From assembly GCA_020216575.1 (NCBI GenBank), contig JAIUYC010000379.1:1-5317 (forward strand): a stretch of 5,317 nucleotides of DNA. Direction: 5' to 3'. A program made the translations under genes and the position numbers. The notes under the pieces were generated by a model. It worked only from the letters and a program-made list of their open reading frames with translations, was not told where the DNA came from and did not search any database. Positions within the stretch are counted from its first letter, which is position 1; the number at the start of each line of letters is the position of its first letter. Shown here one piece after another: positions 1 to 4,927 of the stretch. This stretch comes from Coleofasciculus sp. S288. Lineage in GTDB: Bacteria > Cyanobacteriota > Cyanobacteriia > Cyanobacteriales > Coleofasciculaceae.

Positions 1-90
1 TACGAATACAAACCGATCGCGCTTTAGCCAGTCGTCGATGACGTCAAACCATCCTCTACTACTGGGTGCGCGTCCGACTGCTATGGTCAT
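1..90 (-). CDS. psbD: Photosystem II D2 protein, N-terminal fragment (runs off the left edge)
   Basis: The reverse complement of 90 down to 1 reads 30 open codons beginning [17 protein letters not shown] and ending in [10 protein letters not shown], which is the characteristic stromal/cytoplasmic N-terminus of D2. D2 pairs with D1 to form the PSII reaction-centre core in the thylakoid membrane, holding P680, pheophytin, QA and the non-haem iron. The full protein is about 350 residues, so only the segment before the first transmembrane helix is present and no cofactor ligands are visible. The ATG (complement of 88-90) has a good ribosome binding site, AAGAGGA (complement of 100-106), 9 nt upstream. 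psbD is usually followed by psbC with an overlap, which would lie to the left, outside the window. The gene diverges from ycf4. Identity is secure from this signature despite the short length. Confidence 0.96.
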   Translation of the reverse strand, partial: MTIAVGRAPSSRGWFDVIDDWLKRDRFVFV

Positions 91-99
91 GGTTTCAAA

Positions 100-106
100 T
101 CCTCTT
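100..106 (-). promoter_or_regulatory. psbD ribosome binding site
   Basis: The complement reads AAGAGGA, ending 9 nt before the psbD ATG. This purine-rich match to the anti-Shine-Dalgarno sequence supports the chosen start. Confidence 0.7.
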
Positions 107-136
107 ACATTAATGATTTGCAAGGATTCCAATGTT

Positions 137-249
137 GACACTTCCACAGCTACAAGTGTGGAAACCCTTAGAGTTCAGCCAGTTGACTGACTTCGCTCTG
201 GTGAGAGGTGTCGGACACTTTTGTTCCACAAGCTAAATTATCTAGCTTG
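137..249 (-). promoter_or_regulatory. Probable psbD 5' leader with three dyads and a repeated motif
   Basis: Between the psbD start and its candidate promoter lie several inverted repeats. Arms 142-148 and 157-163 (TTCCACA/TGTGGAA) form a 7-bp stem with an 8-nt loop. It competes with an overlapping stem of arms 138-143 and 154-159 (ACACTT/AAGTGT). Positions 208-218 form the near-perfect palindrome GTGTC-G-GACAC. Arms 229-235 and 243-249 (CAAGCTA/TAGCTTG) form another 7-bp stem with a 7-nt loop. In psbD sense, a motif AGC(T)TGTGGAA...GTGTC occurs twice, at the complements of 137-151 and 214-234, the second copy with extra bases. These are seen directly. A role in psbD mRNA stability, translation or protein binding is inference, and depends on transcription starting upstream of about 250. 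Confidence 0.4.
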
Positions 250-340
250 AGGTTACTTAACGTTTCTTAAAGTATCGCACATTTTCCGCTGTTGCCCCGA
301 TCCCGTTTAAGGAAACCAAGGCTTTCAGCACTTACATACA

Positions 341-368
341 ATATTAATAAATAACAGAAATTTTACAA
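341..368 (-). promoter_or_regulatory. Candidate sigma-70-type psbD promoter with tandem TTTACA motifs
   Basis: Read toward psbD, TTGTAA (complement of 363-368) is followed after 16 nt by TAATAT (complement of 341-346), a plausible -35/-10 pair. It would give a leader of roughly 245 nt. On the plus strand the -35 region overlaps two adjacent octamers, TTTACAAA (362-369) and TTTACACA (370-377). These resemble the half-sites of the cyanobacterial high-light element HLR1 bound by the response regulator RpaB, but HLR1 has a 2-nt gap between its repeats and here there is none. The promoter call rests on hexamer matching alone in an AT-rich stretch. Confidence 0.35.
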
Positions 369-420
369 ATTTACACATAGTTCCTCAGAATTTTTCTAAC
401 TCAGAGGAGCTAAGAGTGTA

Positions 421-577
421 AGGGACTAGGGGCTAGGAGATCAGTAGAGTTAGAGTCAGATTGTTCCTTAGCAACTTTAAAGAGATGACGGGAGGCTGAG
501 GGCTAGTAAATTTAGTTACGCTATTACCAATAACTTGAATTGAGAACTTGCCCCTGGGTCTCCAGCCCCTAGTCCCT
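421..577. repeat. Fold-back intergenic repeat with CTAGGGG-type arms
   Basis: The left arm at 421-440 (agggactaggggctaggaga) is the reverse complement of the right arm at 559-577 apart from one missing base, leaving about 118 nt between them. Related fragments (gggaggctgagggctag) occur at about 490-507. The 10-mer tagttcctca appears just outside each arm, at 378-387 and again at 577-586. The minus-strand reading frame that crosses this stretch (433-675) is made of repeat sequence and has no recognisable protein content. The design resembles the short mobile or slipped-strand repeats scattered between cyanobacterial genes. No transposase is encoded. It separates the psbD and ycf4 control regions. 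Confidence 0.6.
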
Positions 578-626
578 AGTTCCTCAAACGAGTTATTATT
601 CGATTGAATTTTGATACTGAGTGGGC

Positions 627-631
627 AGGAG
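627..631 (+). promoter_or_regulatory. ycf4 ribosome binding site
   Basis: AGGAG lies 6 nt before the ATG at 638. It decides the start against an in-frame TTG at 611, which would add nine codons that themselves contain this site. Confidence 0.75.
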
Positions 632-637
632 CGTTTC

Positions 638-1204
638 ATGACAGCACCGACAACCCAACGAGAGAGCCGCGTCATTCATCAGCCAGTTTTAGGCTCTCGC
701 CGCTTCAGCAATTACTGGTGGGCGATAGTTGTATCCTTGGGAGGAACAGGTTTTTTATTGGCAGGACTTTCTAGTTATCTTAAAGTCAATCTTCTTCCCT
801 TTGGAGATGCAACTGGACTGCTGTTTATCCCACAAGGGGTGGCAATGGGGTTCTATGGAGTTGCAGGACTACTGTTGGGCTTTTACTTGTGGCTGGTCAT
901 TCTTTGGGATGTGGGGGGCGGCTACAATGAGTTCAACAAAGAGACGGGGATGGTTAAAATTTTTCGGTGGGGTTTTCCCGGCAAGAACCGACGGATTGAA
1001 TTCGGCTGCCGCTTACAGGATGTTCAGTCGATTCGAGTGGAAATTAAAGAAGGACTTAATCCTCGTCGCGCCCTCTATCTTCGAGTTAAAGAGCGTCGGG
1101 AAGTTCCTCTAACTCGCGTGGGGCAACCCCTATCCCTGTCAGAACTGGAAAATCAAGGAGCCGAACTCGCTCGTTTCGTGGGAGTTCCTCTTGAAGGCTT
1201 GTAG
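638..1204 (+). CDS. ycf4: Photosystem I assembly protein Ycf4
   Basis: Ycf4 is a thylakoid membrane protein that helps assemble the photosystem I complex. In cyanobacteria it aids PSI accumulation without being strictly essential. The 188-residue product matches the usual family length. It has two transmembrane segments, about residues 25-47 and 62-92, the second carrying the family signature FIPQG near 63-67 and ending in [11 protein letters not shown] (90-100). A charged soluble C-terminal domain follows, with [11 protein letters not shown] near 110-120 and the RALYLRV strand near 144-150. The ATG at 638 is preferred because of the AGGAG box. An isomerase gene follows on the same strand after 75 nt with no convincing terminator between, so the two may be co-transcribed. 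A possible -10 (TATTAT, 594-599) lies upstream but has no good -35 partner. The region upstream is a fold-back repeat, so the promoter is unclear. Confidence 0.95.
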   Translation: MTAPTTQRESRVIHQPVLGSRRFSNYWWAIVVSLGGTGFLLAGLSSYLKVNLLPFGDATGLLFIPQGVAMGFYGVAGLLLGFYLWLVILWDVGGGYNEFNKETGMVKIFRWGFPGKNRRIEFGCRLQDVQSIRVEIKEGLNPRRALYLRVKERREVPLTRVGQPLSLSELENQGAELARFVGVPLEGL

Positions 1205-1279
1205 TTCATTACGGTTGAGCAGGTGCATATCTGCTTAATATGATTCAGTAGCCAAGGCTACAAGAACGGTGATTTAGAT

Positions 1280-2035
1280 ATGCAGATAAAAATCCGGCGC
1301 TGGTTATCAATAACGTTGGTTGTTGTGGCTCTAGTTCTAGGAGCATGTGGTACAGAGCAAGTGGCTTCCCTAGACTCTAGTGGCTCTTCAACCACTGAAA
1401 CGACCTCTACTCCCGCAGTTGTTAGTCCTAGTCCTCAAATGAGTAACTTACCAAGATTAGATGGAAAAGCAACGGTGGTGCTTGAAGTGAAAGGCTCACC
1501 GATAACCATCGAAGTTAATGGCACAGATGCCCCGATTACGGCAGGAAATTTCGTTGACTTGGTTCAGCAGGGCGTCTACGACGGATTGGTATTTCACCGA
1601 GTTGTCCGAGAGCCACAGCCCTTCGTGGTTCAAGGGGGTGACCCTCAAGGGAAAGACCCAAACTTTCCAGCTGAAGCTCTGGGAACGGGTAGTTTTGTCG
1701 ATCCGGAGACTTCTCAATCTCGTTACATTCCCTTGGAAATTAAGCCTCAGGGCGCGAAAGAACCTATCTACAGCAAAACGTTTGATAAGGCAGGCATTAC
1801 TACCCCTCCAGCGTTACGGCATACGCGCGGTGCTGTCGCAATGGCTCGCTCGTCGCCACCCGACTCGGCTTCTTCACAGTTTTATATGGCTTTAGCAGAC
1901 CTGCCATTTTTAGATGGTAACTATGCTGTCTTTGGCTATGTCACTGAAGGCATGAACGTTGTGGACAAGATTCAGCAAGGCGATCGCATTGAGTCTGCTG
2001 AGGTGACTCAAGGCATCGAAAACCTCAAAAAATAG
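1280..2035 (+). CDS. Cyclophilin-type peptidyl-prolyl cis-trans isomerase, lipoprotein
   Basis: This 251-residue protein catalyses cis-trans isomerisation of Xaa-Pro bonds. Residues 1-22 are a lipoprotein signal peptide (KIRR, hydrophobic core, lipobox L20-G21-A22-C23), so the mature protein is probably lipid-anchored at Cys23 and faces the periplasm or thylakoid lumen. A Ser/Thr/Pro-rich linker (about 28-56) precedes the cyclophilin domain (about 64-250). Core motifs are FHR with catalytic Arg107, QGGD (118-121), GAVAMA (184-189), SQFYM (199-203) and LDGNYAVFG (211-219). At the positions of human CypA Trp121 and His126 there are Phe210 and Tyr215, which in the family suggests weak cyclosporin binding. 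About 30 extra residues lie between QGGD and GAVAMA compared with minimal cyclophilins. The start has a weak GGTGA site 7 nt upstream (1268-1272). Linkage to ycf4 suggests, but does not prove, a role in folding exported photosynthetic proteins. A perfect GCGATCGC sits near the 3' end. Confidence 0.93.
   Translation: MQIKIRRWLSITLVVVALVLGACGTEQVASLDSSGSSTTETTSTPAVVSPSPQMSNLPRLDGKATVVLEVKGSPITIEVNGTDAPITAGNFVDLVQQGVYDGLVFHRVVREPQPFVVQGGDPQGKDPNFPAEALGTGSFVDPETSQSRYIPLEIKPQGAKEPIYSKTFDKAGITTPPALRHTRGAVAMARSSPPDSASSQFYMALADLPFLDGNYAVFGYVTEGMNVVDKIQQGDRIESAEVTQGIENLKK
1980..1987. repeat. HIP1 octamer GCGATCGC (first of three)
   Basis: This palindrome is strongly over-represented in many cyanobacterial genomes. 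Two further perfect copies occur inside the ketoacyl synthase gene, at 2698-2705 and 3088-3095. All three are within coding sequence. Confidence 0.85.
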
Positions 2036-2113
2036 CAGGCTTGTTTGAAACCTATCCGGGACTAAAGTCTTAAGGATTTTCGGCTAGGGTTCAGTAGTAC
2101 CCCGGTTAAAGTA

Positions 2114-2227
2114 GTAGGTTTTAGGTGGCGAGGCGGTAGGGAAAGTCGGCGAGATCAGGGGGTCACGCTCTGCTCCTTGCGCCCTAATCTTTCCAAGTTT
2201 TGGTTTAACTTTTTCCCTAAAACCTAC
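2114..2227. repeat. Fold-back intergenic repeat between the isomerase and ketoacyl synthase genes
   Basis: Arm 2114-2125 (GTAGGTTTTAGG) is perfectly inverted at 2216-2227 (CCTAAAACCTAC). Further related GGTGG/CCACC bases lie just beyond each arm but out of register. The 90-nt interior is partly purine-rich on the left (ggcggtagggaaagtcgg) and pyrimidine-rich on the right (ccctaatctttcc), so additional imperfect pairing is possible. There is no ORF. It has the build of a non-autonomous fold-back element or a degenerate repeat. The 2036-2259 spacer holds no gene that I can see. Confidence 0.5.
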
Positions 2228-2259
2228 CACCTACGGTCTAACACCTTAACAAGCAATCA

Positions 2260-3510
2260 GTGGATGTAGTTGTTACTGGCATCGGTCTCGTCTCCGCTCT
2301 AGGTAGGCTGGAGGCTAGCTGGCAAAATCTCCTCAACGGTAAATCCGCTATCCAACAGCATCAACCCTTTCCAGATTTACCCTCCCAACCCCTGGCACTG
2401 ATTGGTCAAGCTCCAACATTCTTGGAAAAACTCACCCAGCAAGTTGTAGCAGATGCCCTAGAAGATGCCAATCTGGTGATGCCATTGCCTGACTGCGGTG
2501 TGGTCATTGGGTCAAGTCGAGGCGTTCAAGCGTCGTGGGAGCAATTGGCGAGGGAGCTGGCAATTGAGGGCTGGAGAGAGCGGGAGAGCGGGAGAGCAGG
2601 AGAGTGGGAGAACAGACAAGACCTCACTCTCTCATCTTCTAACCAATCTTCAGTCCCTAAGTTAGAGCATTGGTTAGATACGCTCCCTCATCAAGCCGCG
2701 ATCGCAACTGCCCGTCAGATTGGGTCTAAGGGACTTGTCTTAGCACCCATGGGAGCTTGTGCGACAGGACTCTGGGCGCTTGCTCGAGGCTTTGAACTCA
2801 TTCAGACCGATCAGTGCCAACGCGTGATTGCTGGTGCTATAGAAGCTCCAATTACTCCGCTGACATTAGCTGGATTCAATAAAATGGGCGCTCTAGCTCG
2901 CACGGGTTCCTATCCCTTTGATCGCCATCGAGAAGGATTGGTTTTAGGAGAAGGAGGGGCTGTGCTGGTTCTAGAATCAGCTGACTTGGCAAGAGAGCGA
3001 TCAGCATCCGTTTACGGTCAGTTGCTGGGGTTTGGCTTGACTTGTGATGCCTATCATGTTAGTTCGCCCGATCCGGGAAGGAGAGGAGCGATCGCAGCTG
3101 TTAAACACTGTCTAGCACGCAGTCATCTTTCCTCAACTGACATTAATTACATTCATGCTCATGGTACTGGCACTCAACTGAACGACCAGAATGAAGCCCA
3201 ACTCATTCAGGAGTTATTCGAGCGAGGGGTTCCGGTTAGTTCTAGCAAAGGAGCAACGGGTCATACCCTCGGAGCCTCTGGAGTGTTAGGATCAGCTTTT
3301 TGCCTGATGGCGTTGCACCGTCAATGGCTGCCGCCTTGTGTTGGGCTTAATGAATCAGAGTTTGATTTGGATTTAGTAACAGCGCCCCGACGGGGTGAGA
3401 TTCGCTCGGTACTTTGTTTCAGTTTTGGGTTTGGGGGACAGAACGCGGTAGTGGCGCTGGGAAACTATAGCGGTTCTCAACGGATTGGAGTACAGCCTTC
3501 TATCTCCTGA
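2260..3510 (+). CDS. Beta-ketoacyl-ACP synthase, KAS II / FabF-like
   Basis: The family performs decarboxylative Claisen condensation of malonyl-ACP with an acyl chain in fatty-acid (or polyketide-like) elongation in the cytosol. The 416-residue product has the two-half thiolase fold signatures: VVVTGIGLVSALG at residues 3-15, nucleophile Cys167 in GACATG, His301 in HAHGTGT, Lys330 and His335 in SKGATGH, and the FGFGGQN loop at 389-395. The active-site set looks complete. The GTG start at 2260 is chosen because it begins the conserved first strand, and no ATG lies between it and the in-frame stop at 2239. No Shine-Dalgarno sequence is visible. Residues about 104-134 are an extra hydrophilic stretch (RERESGRAGEWEN then a Ser-rich part) encoded by a tandem DNA repeat. 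The C-terminal tail beyond about 404 looks unconserved and ends within another repeat. No acpP or other fab gene is adjacent, and cyanobacteria often carry a second FabF-like paralogue, so the chain-length role cannot be assigned. Confidence 0.9.
   Translation: MDVVVTGIGLVSALGRLEASWQNLLNGKSAIQQHQPFPDLPSQPLALIGQAPTFLEKLTQQVVADALEDANLVMPLPDCGVVIGSSRGVQASWEQLARELAIEGWRERESGRAGEWENRQDLTLSSSNQSSVPKLEHWLDTLPHQAAIATARQIGSKGLVLAPMGACATGLWALARGFELIQTDQCQRVIAGAIEAPITPLTLAGFNKMGALARTGSYPFDRHREGLVLGEGGAVLVLESADLARERSASVYGQLLGFGLTCDAYHVSSPDPGRRGAIAAVKHCLARSHLSSTDINYIHAHGTGTQLNDQNEAQLIQELFERGVPVSSSKGATGHTLGASGVLGSAFCLMALHRQWLPPCVGLNESEFDLDLVTAPRRGEIRSVLCFSFGFGGQNAVVALGNYSGSQRIGVQPSIS
2574..2613 (+). repeat. 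Five 8-nt purine-rich tandem units inside the ketoacyl synthase gene
   Basis: The units are gagagagc, gggagagc, gggagagc, aggagagt and gggagaac. They encode the arginine/glutamate/glycine-rich segment near residues 105-118. A complementary pyrimidine tract follows at 2623-2631 (ctcactctc), so the region can fold imperfectly on itself. Such GGGAGAGC-like arrays are typical of cyanobacterial spacers and unusual inside a conserved enzyme gene. Confidence 0.8.
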
Positions 3511-3531
3511 TTCCTGACTTCTGATTCCTGA
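3507..3531 (+). repeat. Short direct repeat spanning the ketoacyl synthase stop codon
   Basis: The 11-mer ctgattcctga occurs at 3507-3517 and 3521-3531, a 14-nt period, with ctcctga and cctgactt variants around it. The TGA stop (3508-3510) is inside the first copy, so the gene end appears to have been set by repeat sequence. Confidence 0.65.
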
Positions 3532-3592
3532 ACCTAGGTATATTCCAATCGAGTAAGAATCGCCATATTCAGCTCTGTAGTCGTTAACAAGT

Positions 3593-3626
3593 AAAAAACA
3601 AATACCAGTTATCACTCCTAACTGGT
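3593..3626 (-). terminator. Intrinsic terminator of the tRNA-Arg gene
   Basis: Arms 3604-3611 and 3619-3626 (ACCAGTTA/TAACTGGT) form a perfect 8-bp stem with a 7-nt loop. Read on the minus strand, the stem is followed by ATTTGTTTTTT (complement of 3593-3603), a good U-tract. It lies 32 nt past the tRNA discriminator base. On the plus strand no T-run follows, so it should not terminate the ketoacyl synthase transcript efficiently. Confidence 0.8.
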
Positions 3627-3657
3627 CACTGCTCATTGAATGCCGTTGAAGCAGTAA

Positions 3658-3730
3658 CGCCCTCGGTAGGATTCGAACCTACGGCCAAGGGATTAGAAAT
3701 CCCTTGCTCTATCCCCTGAGCTACGAGGGC
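3658..3730 (-). tRNA. trnR: tRNA-Arg (anticodon UCU)
   Basis: The minus strand folds into a complete cloverleaf: acceptor GCCCTCG/CGAGGGC, D stem GCTC/GAGC, anticodon stem AGGGA/TCCCT with loop TTTCTAA, a 5-nt variable region, and T stem GTAGG/CCTAC with loop TTCGAAT. All stems are Watson-Crick paired. The anticodon TCT (complement of 3695-3697) reads AGA and probably AGG arginine codons. The discriminator is G at 3658, and CCA is not encoded, so it must be added after transcription. The gene is convergent with the ketoacyl synthase gene and has its own terminator. No integration scar or duplicated 3' tRNA end is visible nearby. Confidence 0.97.
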
Positions 3731-4172
3731 ATACACTTATCATACAAAACTCCAGCCGCCAGCTCTTTGGAGAATCACCCCTTCAAACTAGCGATCAAAG
3801 AGGAAATCGACTCCTGAGCTAGAAGCACTCAAGCATTGAATCGAGGATTGTATCCCAACCAATAGTAACCTTAATAGTATCAAGCATTGTATCCGTGCTT
3901 GTCATCCCCAGGCAAGCAGAATTTCCGACACTTTCAGCGCACTCCAGACGCAAGCCGCTTGACGATCAAGGTACACTATAAACCGAAACGATCGGTTACC
4001 TTTGTCGGTAGTAGTTCAACTCAGGTGATAAGCTTAAAGGTTTAAACGCAACGTGCCTGTTGCCTCCAGGTCAGACCCTAGCACAAGCATTCTAAATAGC
4101 AACAAAAGTTGCTTGGGTTTAAAAGCACTTCCCCTCAGTTTCCCCGCCCGGTCAGGAGTCATTTACCGTGTC
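3731..4172. other. 442-nt spacer with short repeats and hairpins, no recognised gene
   Basis: This stretch holds the presumed tRNA promoter at its left end. Further in are direct repeats tcaagcattg (3829-3838 and 3880-3889) and attgtatcc (3847-3855 and 3886-3894). There is an 8-bp hairpin 3896-3903/3911-3918 with a 7-nt loop and one G-T pair, a 6-bp dyad AACCGA/TCGGTT (3981-3986/3992-3997), and a 6-bp hairpin AGCAAC-AAAA-GTTGCT (4098-4113). From 4053 the frame of the downstream gene is open but unlike conserved protein. I see no tRNA, no known small RNA signature and no clear promoter. A long leader or a small RNA is possible but unproven. Confidence 0.5.
3739..3744 (-). promoter_or_regulatory. 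Candidate -10 element of the tRNA-Arg gene
   Basis: The complement reads TATGAT, 8 nt before the first base of the tRNA, a typical placement for a stable-RNA promoter. No good -35 hexamer is found 16-18 nt upstream. Confidence 0.45.
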
Positions 4173-4832
4173 ATGTTTATTCTGAAAAGGCAGGATGTTG
4201 AAATTTCTAGCATTCAGCACCCCAAGCGAGATCAACAGATCCCGATTCTTACTTATCAGGGGCAAACGTTTCGCTTGATCAGTGTGTTTAGTGCTAACCA
4301 GGCAGAAGAAGCTAGAGCCTTCTGGCGAGATCTGACTGATAATCGTGGCAAAGCCTGTGTCTTACTAGAAGAGCCTGACCGCTATAGCGTTTGGGGGAAA
4401 ATCCGTCTAGAGCAACTAGGAACTGAGGTTAGTCCTGACTCGAAAATTGCCTCCTACACCCAAGCATGCCTTTTGCTCCTGCAAACGGTTTACATCGATG
4501 TGGAAGACCTTTTAGGAGGCAGGCAAGCGGGTCTGTTTCAGAAAGATATTAGTGAAATCTTCCGGCAATGGCACTTTCCCCAGGCTGATTCACCAGCAGC
4601 CGTGAAGCAGTTGCTCACAACTGACCCTATCAACACGCTCCAGGTTCCTCCTTGGGAAGAACACCACCTGATCACGTTATTGCAGGAACTTTATCGGTTG
4701 GGTAAGGAATACTTTGGAAATACAAACTTTGCTGAGGGAGTCAGCGATATCTTACAAGATATGCCTGCGGCTGACCAAGCACAGTTTTTGGAGTGGTTGC
4801 AATCCTCTCCTCTAGGTAGACTGTGGCGGTAA
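4173..4832 (+). CDS. Conserved cyanobacterial protein of unknown function (Npun_F0813-like)
   Basis: The 219-residue product is soluble: no signal peptide, no membrane segment, and many charged residues. From memory it resembles the cyanobacteria-specific Npun_F0813 family, whose function is not known to me. Visible blocks are the N-terminal MFILKRQDVEI, a beta-rich part with ILTYQGQTFRLISVF (25-39), ARAFWRDL (48-55) and YSVWGKIRLEQL (71-82), then a helical C-terminal half with LQELYRLGKEYF (170-181) and DQAQFLEWLQSSPLGRLWR (201-219). The ATG at 4173 is chosen because the first residues look like a true N-terminus. The same frame is open back to a GTG at 4053, but those 40 codons are low-quality and overlap a hairpin. 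An AGGAG box (4154-4158) lies 14 nt upstream, longer than ideal, so the start is somewhat uncertain. It is not tightly linked to either neighbour. Confidence 0.82.
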   Translation: MFILKRQDVEISSIQHPKRDQQIPILTYQGQTFRLISVFSANQAEEARAFWRDLTDNRGKACVLLEEPDRYSVWGKIRLEQLGTEVSPDSKIASYTQACLLLLQTVYIDVEDLLGGRQAGLFQKDISEIFRQWHFPQADSPAAVKQLLTTDPINTLQVPPWEEHHLITLLQELYRLGKEYFGNTNFAEGVSDILQDMPAADQAQFLEWLQSSPLGRLWR

Positions 4833-4864
4833 TCTTAAGAATCAATAGTAAATAAATGTGCAAT

Positions 4865-4891
4865 AACTGGCACTCGGAGTGCAATCCGGTT
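4865..4891. other. Stable stem-loop downstream of the Npun_F0813-like gene
   Basis: An inner stem GCACT/AGTGC (4870-4874/4878-4882) with a CGG loop stacks on an outer stem AACTG/CGGTT (4865-4869/4887-4891) that includes one G-T pair and a 4-nt bulge. It begins 32 nt after the stop codon. The bases after it are only mildly T-rich with no T-run, so it is at best a weak terminator. It may instead act as an mRNA 3' end or a leader structure of the next gene. Confidence 0.35.
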
Positions 4892-4927
4892 CTCTAGCTT
4901 GTAATGTTTATAGCATAGGGTTTTAGT

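Noticed and set aside
135..163. Consensus TTGACA at 135-140 as a plus-strand promoter
   Set aside because: No -10-like hexamer at 15-18 nt spacing, and the hexamer lies in the psbD leader.
247..273. Plus-strand TTGAGG ... TAAAGT as a distal ycf4 promoter
   Set aside because: The spacing is 15 nt with two mismatches in each box, and it would need a leader of over 350 nt through the fold-back repeat.
433..675. 80-codon minus-strand ORF
   Set aside because: It spans the fold-back repeat and runs into ycf4 on the opposite strand. No family resemblance or hydrophobic pattern is visible.
1218..1261. Terminator between ycf4 and the isomerase gene (AGCAG/CTGCT and GTAGC/GCTAC stems)
   Set aside because: Both stems are 5 bp and neither is followed by a T-run.
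2054..2080. Weak hairpin followed by TTTT after the isomerase gene
   Set aside because: The stem is only 4+3 bp with an asymmetric internal loop, too unstable to call an intrinsic terminator.
3373..3636. 87-codon minus-strand ORF
   Set aside because: It is antisense to the conserved end of the ketoacyl synthase and overlaps the tRNA terminator. No protein-like conservation is visible.
3959..3982. TTGACG ... TATAAA as a promoter
   Set aside because: The spacing is only 12 nt, too short for a sigma-70 promoter.
3659..4172. tRNA-associated integrated element next to tRNA-Arg
   Set aside because: No duplicated tRNA 3' end, integrase or mobility gene is present in the window.
4899..4927. TTGTAA-17-TTTAGT as promoter of the last gene
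   Set aside because: Only four of six matches in each box. It would also start transcription after the AGGG site and the uORF start, for which the sequence evidence is somewhat better.
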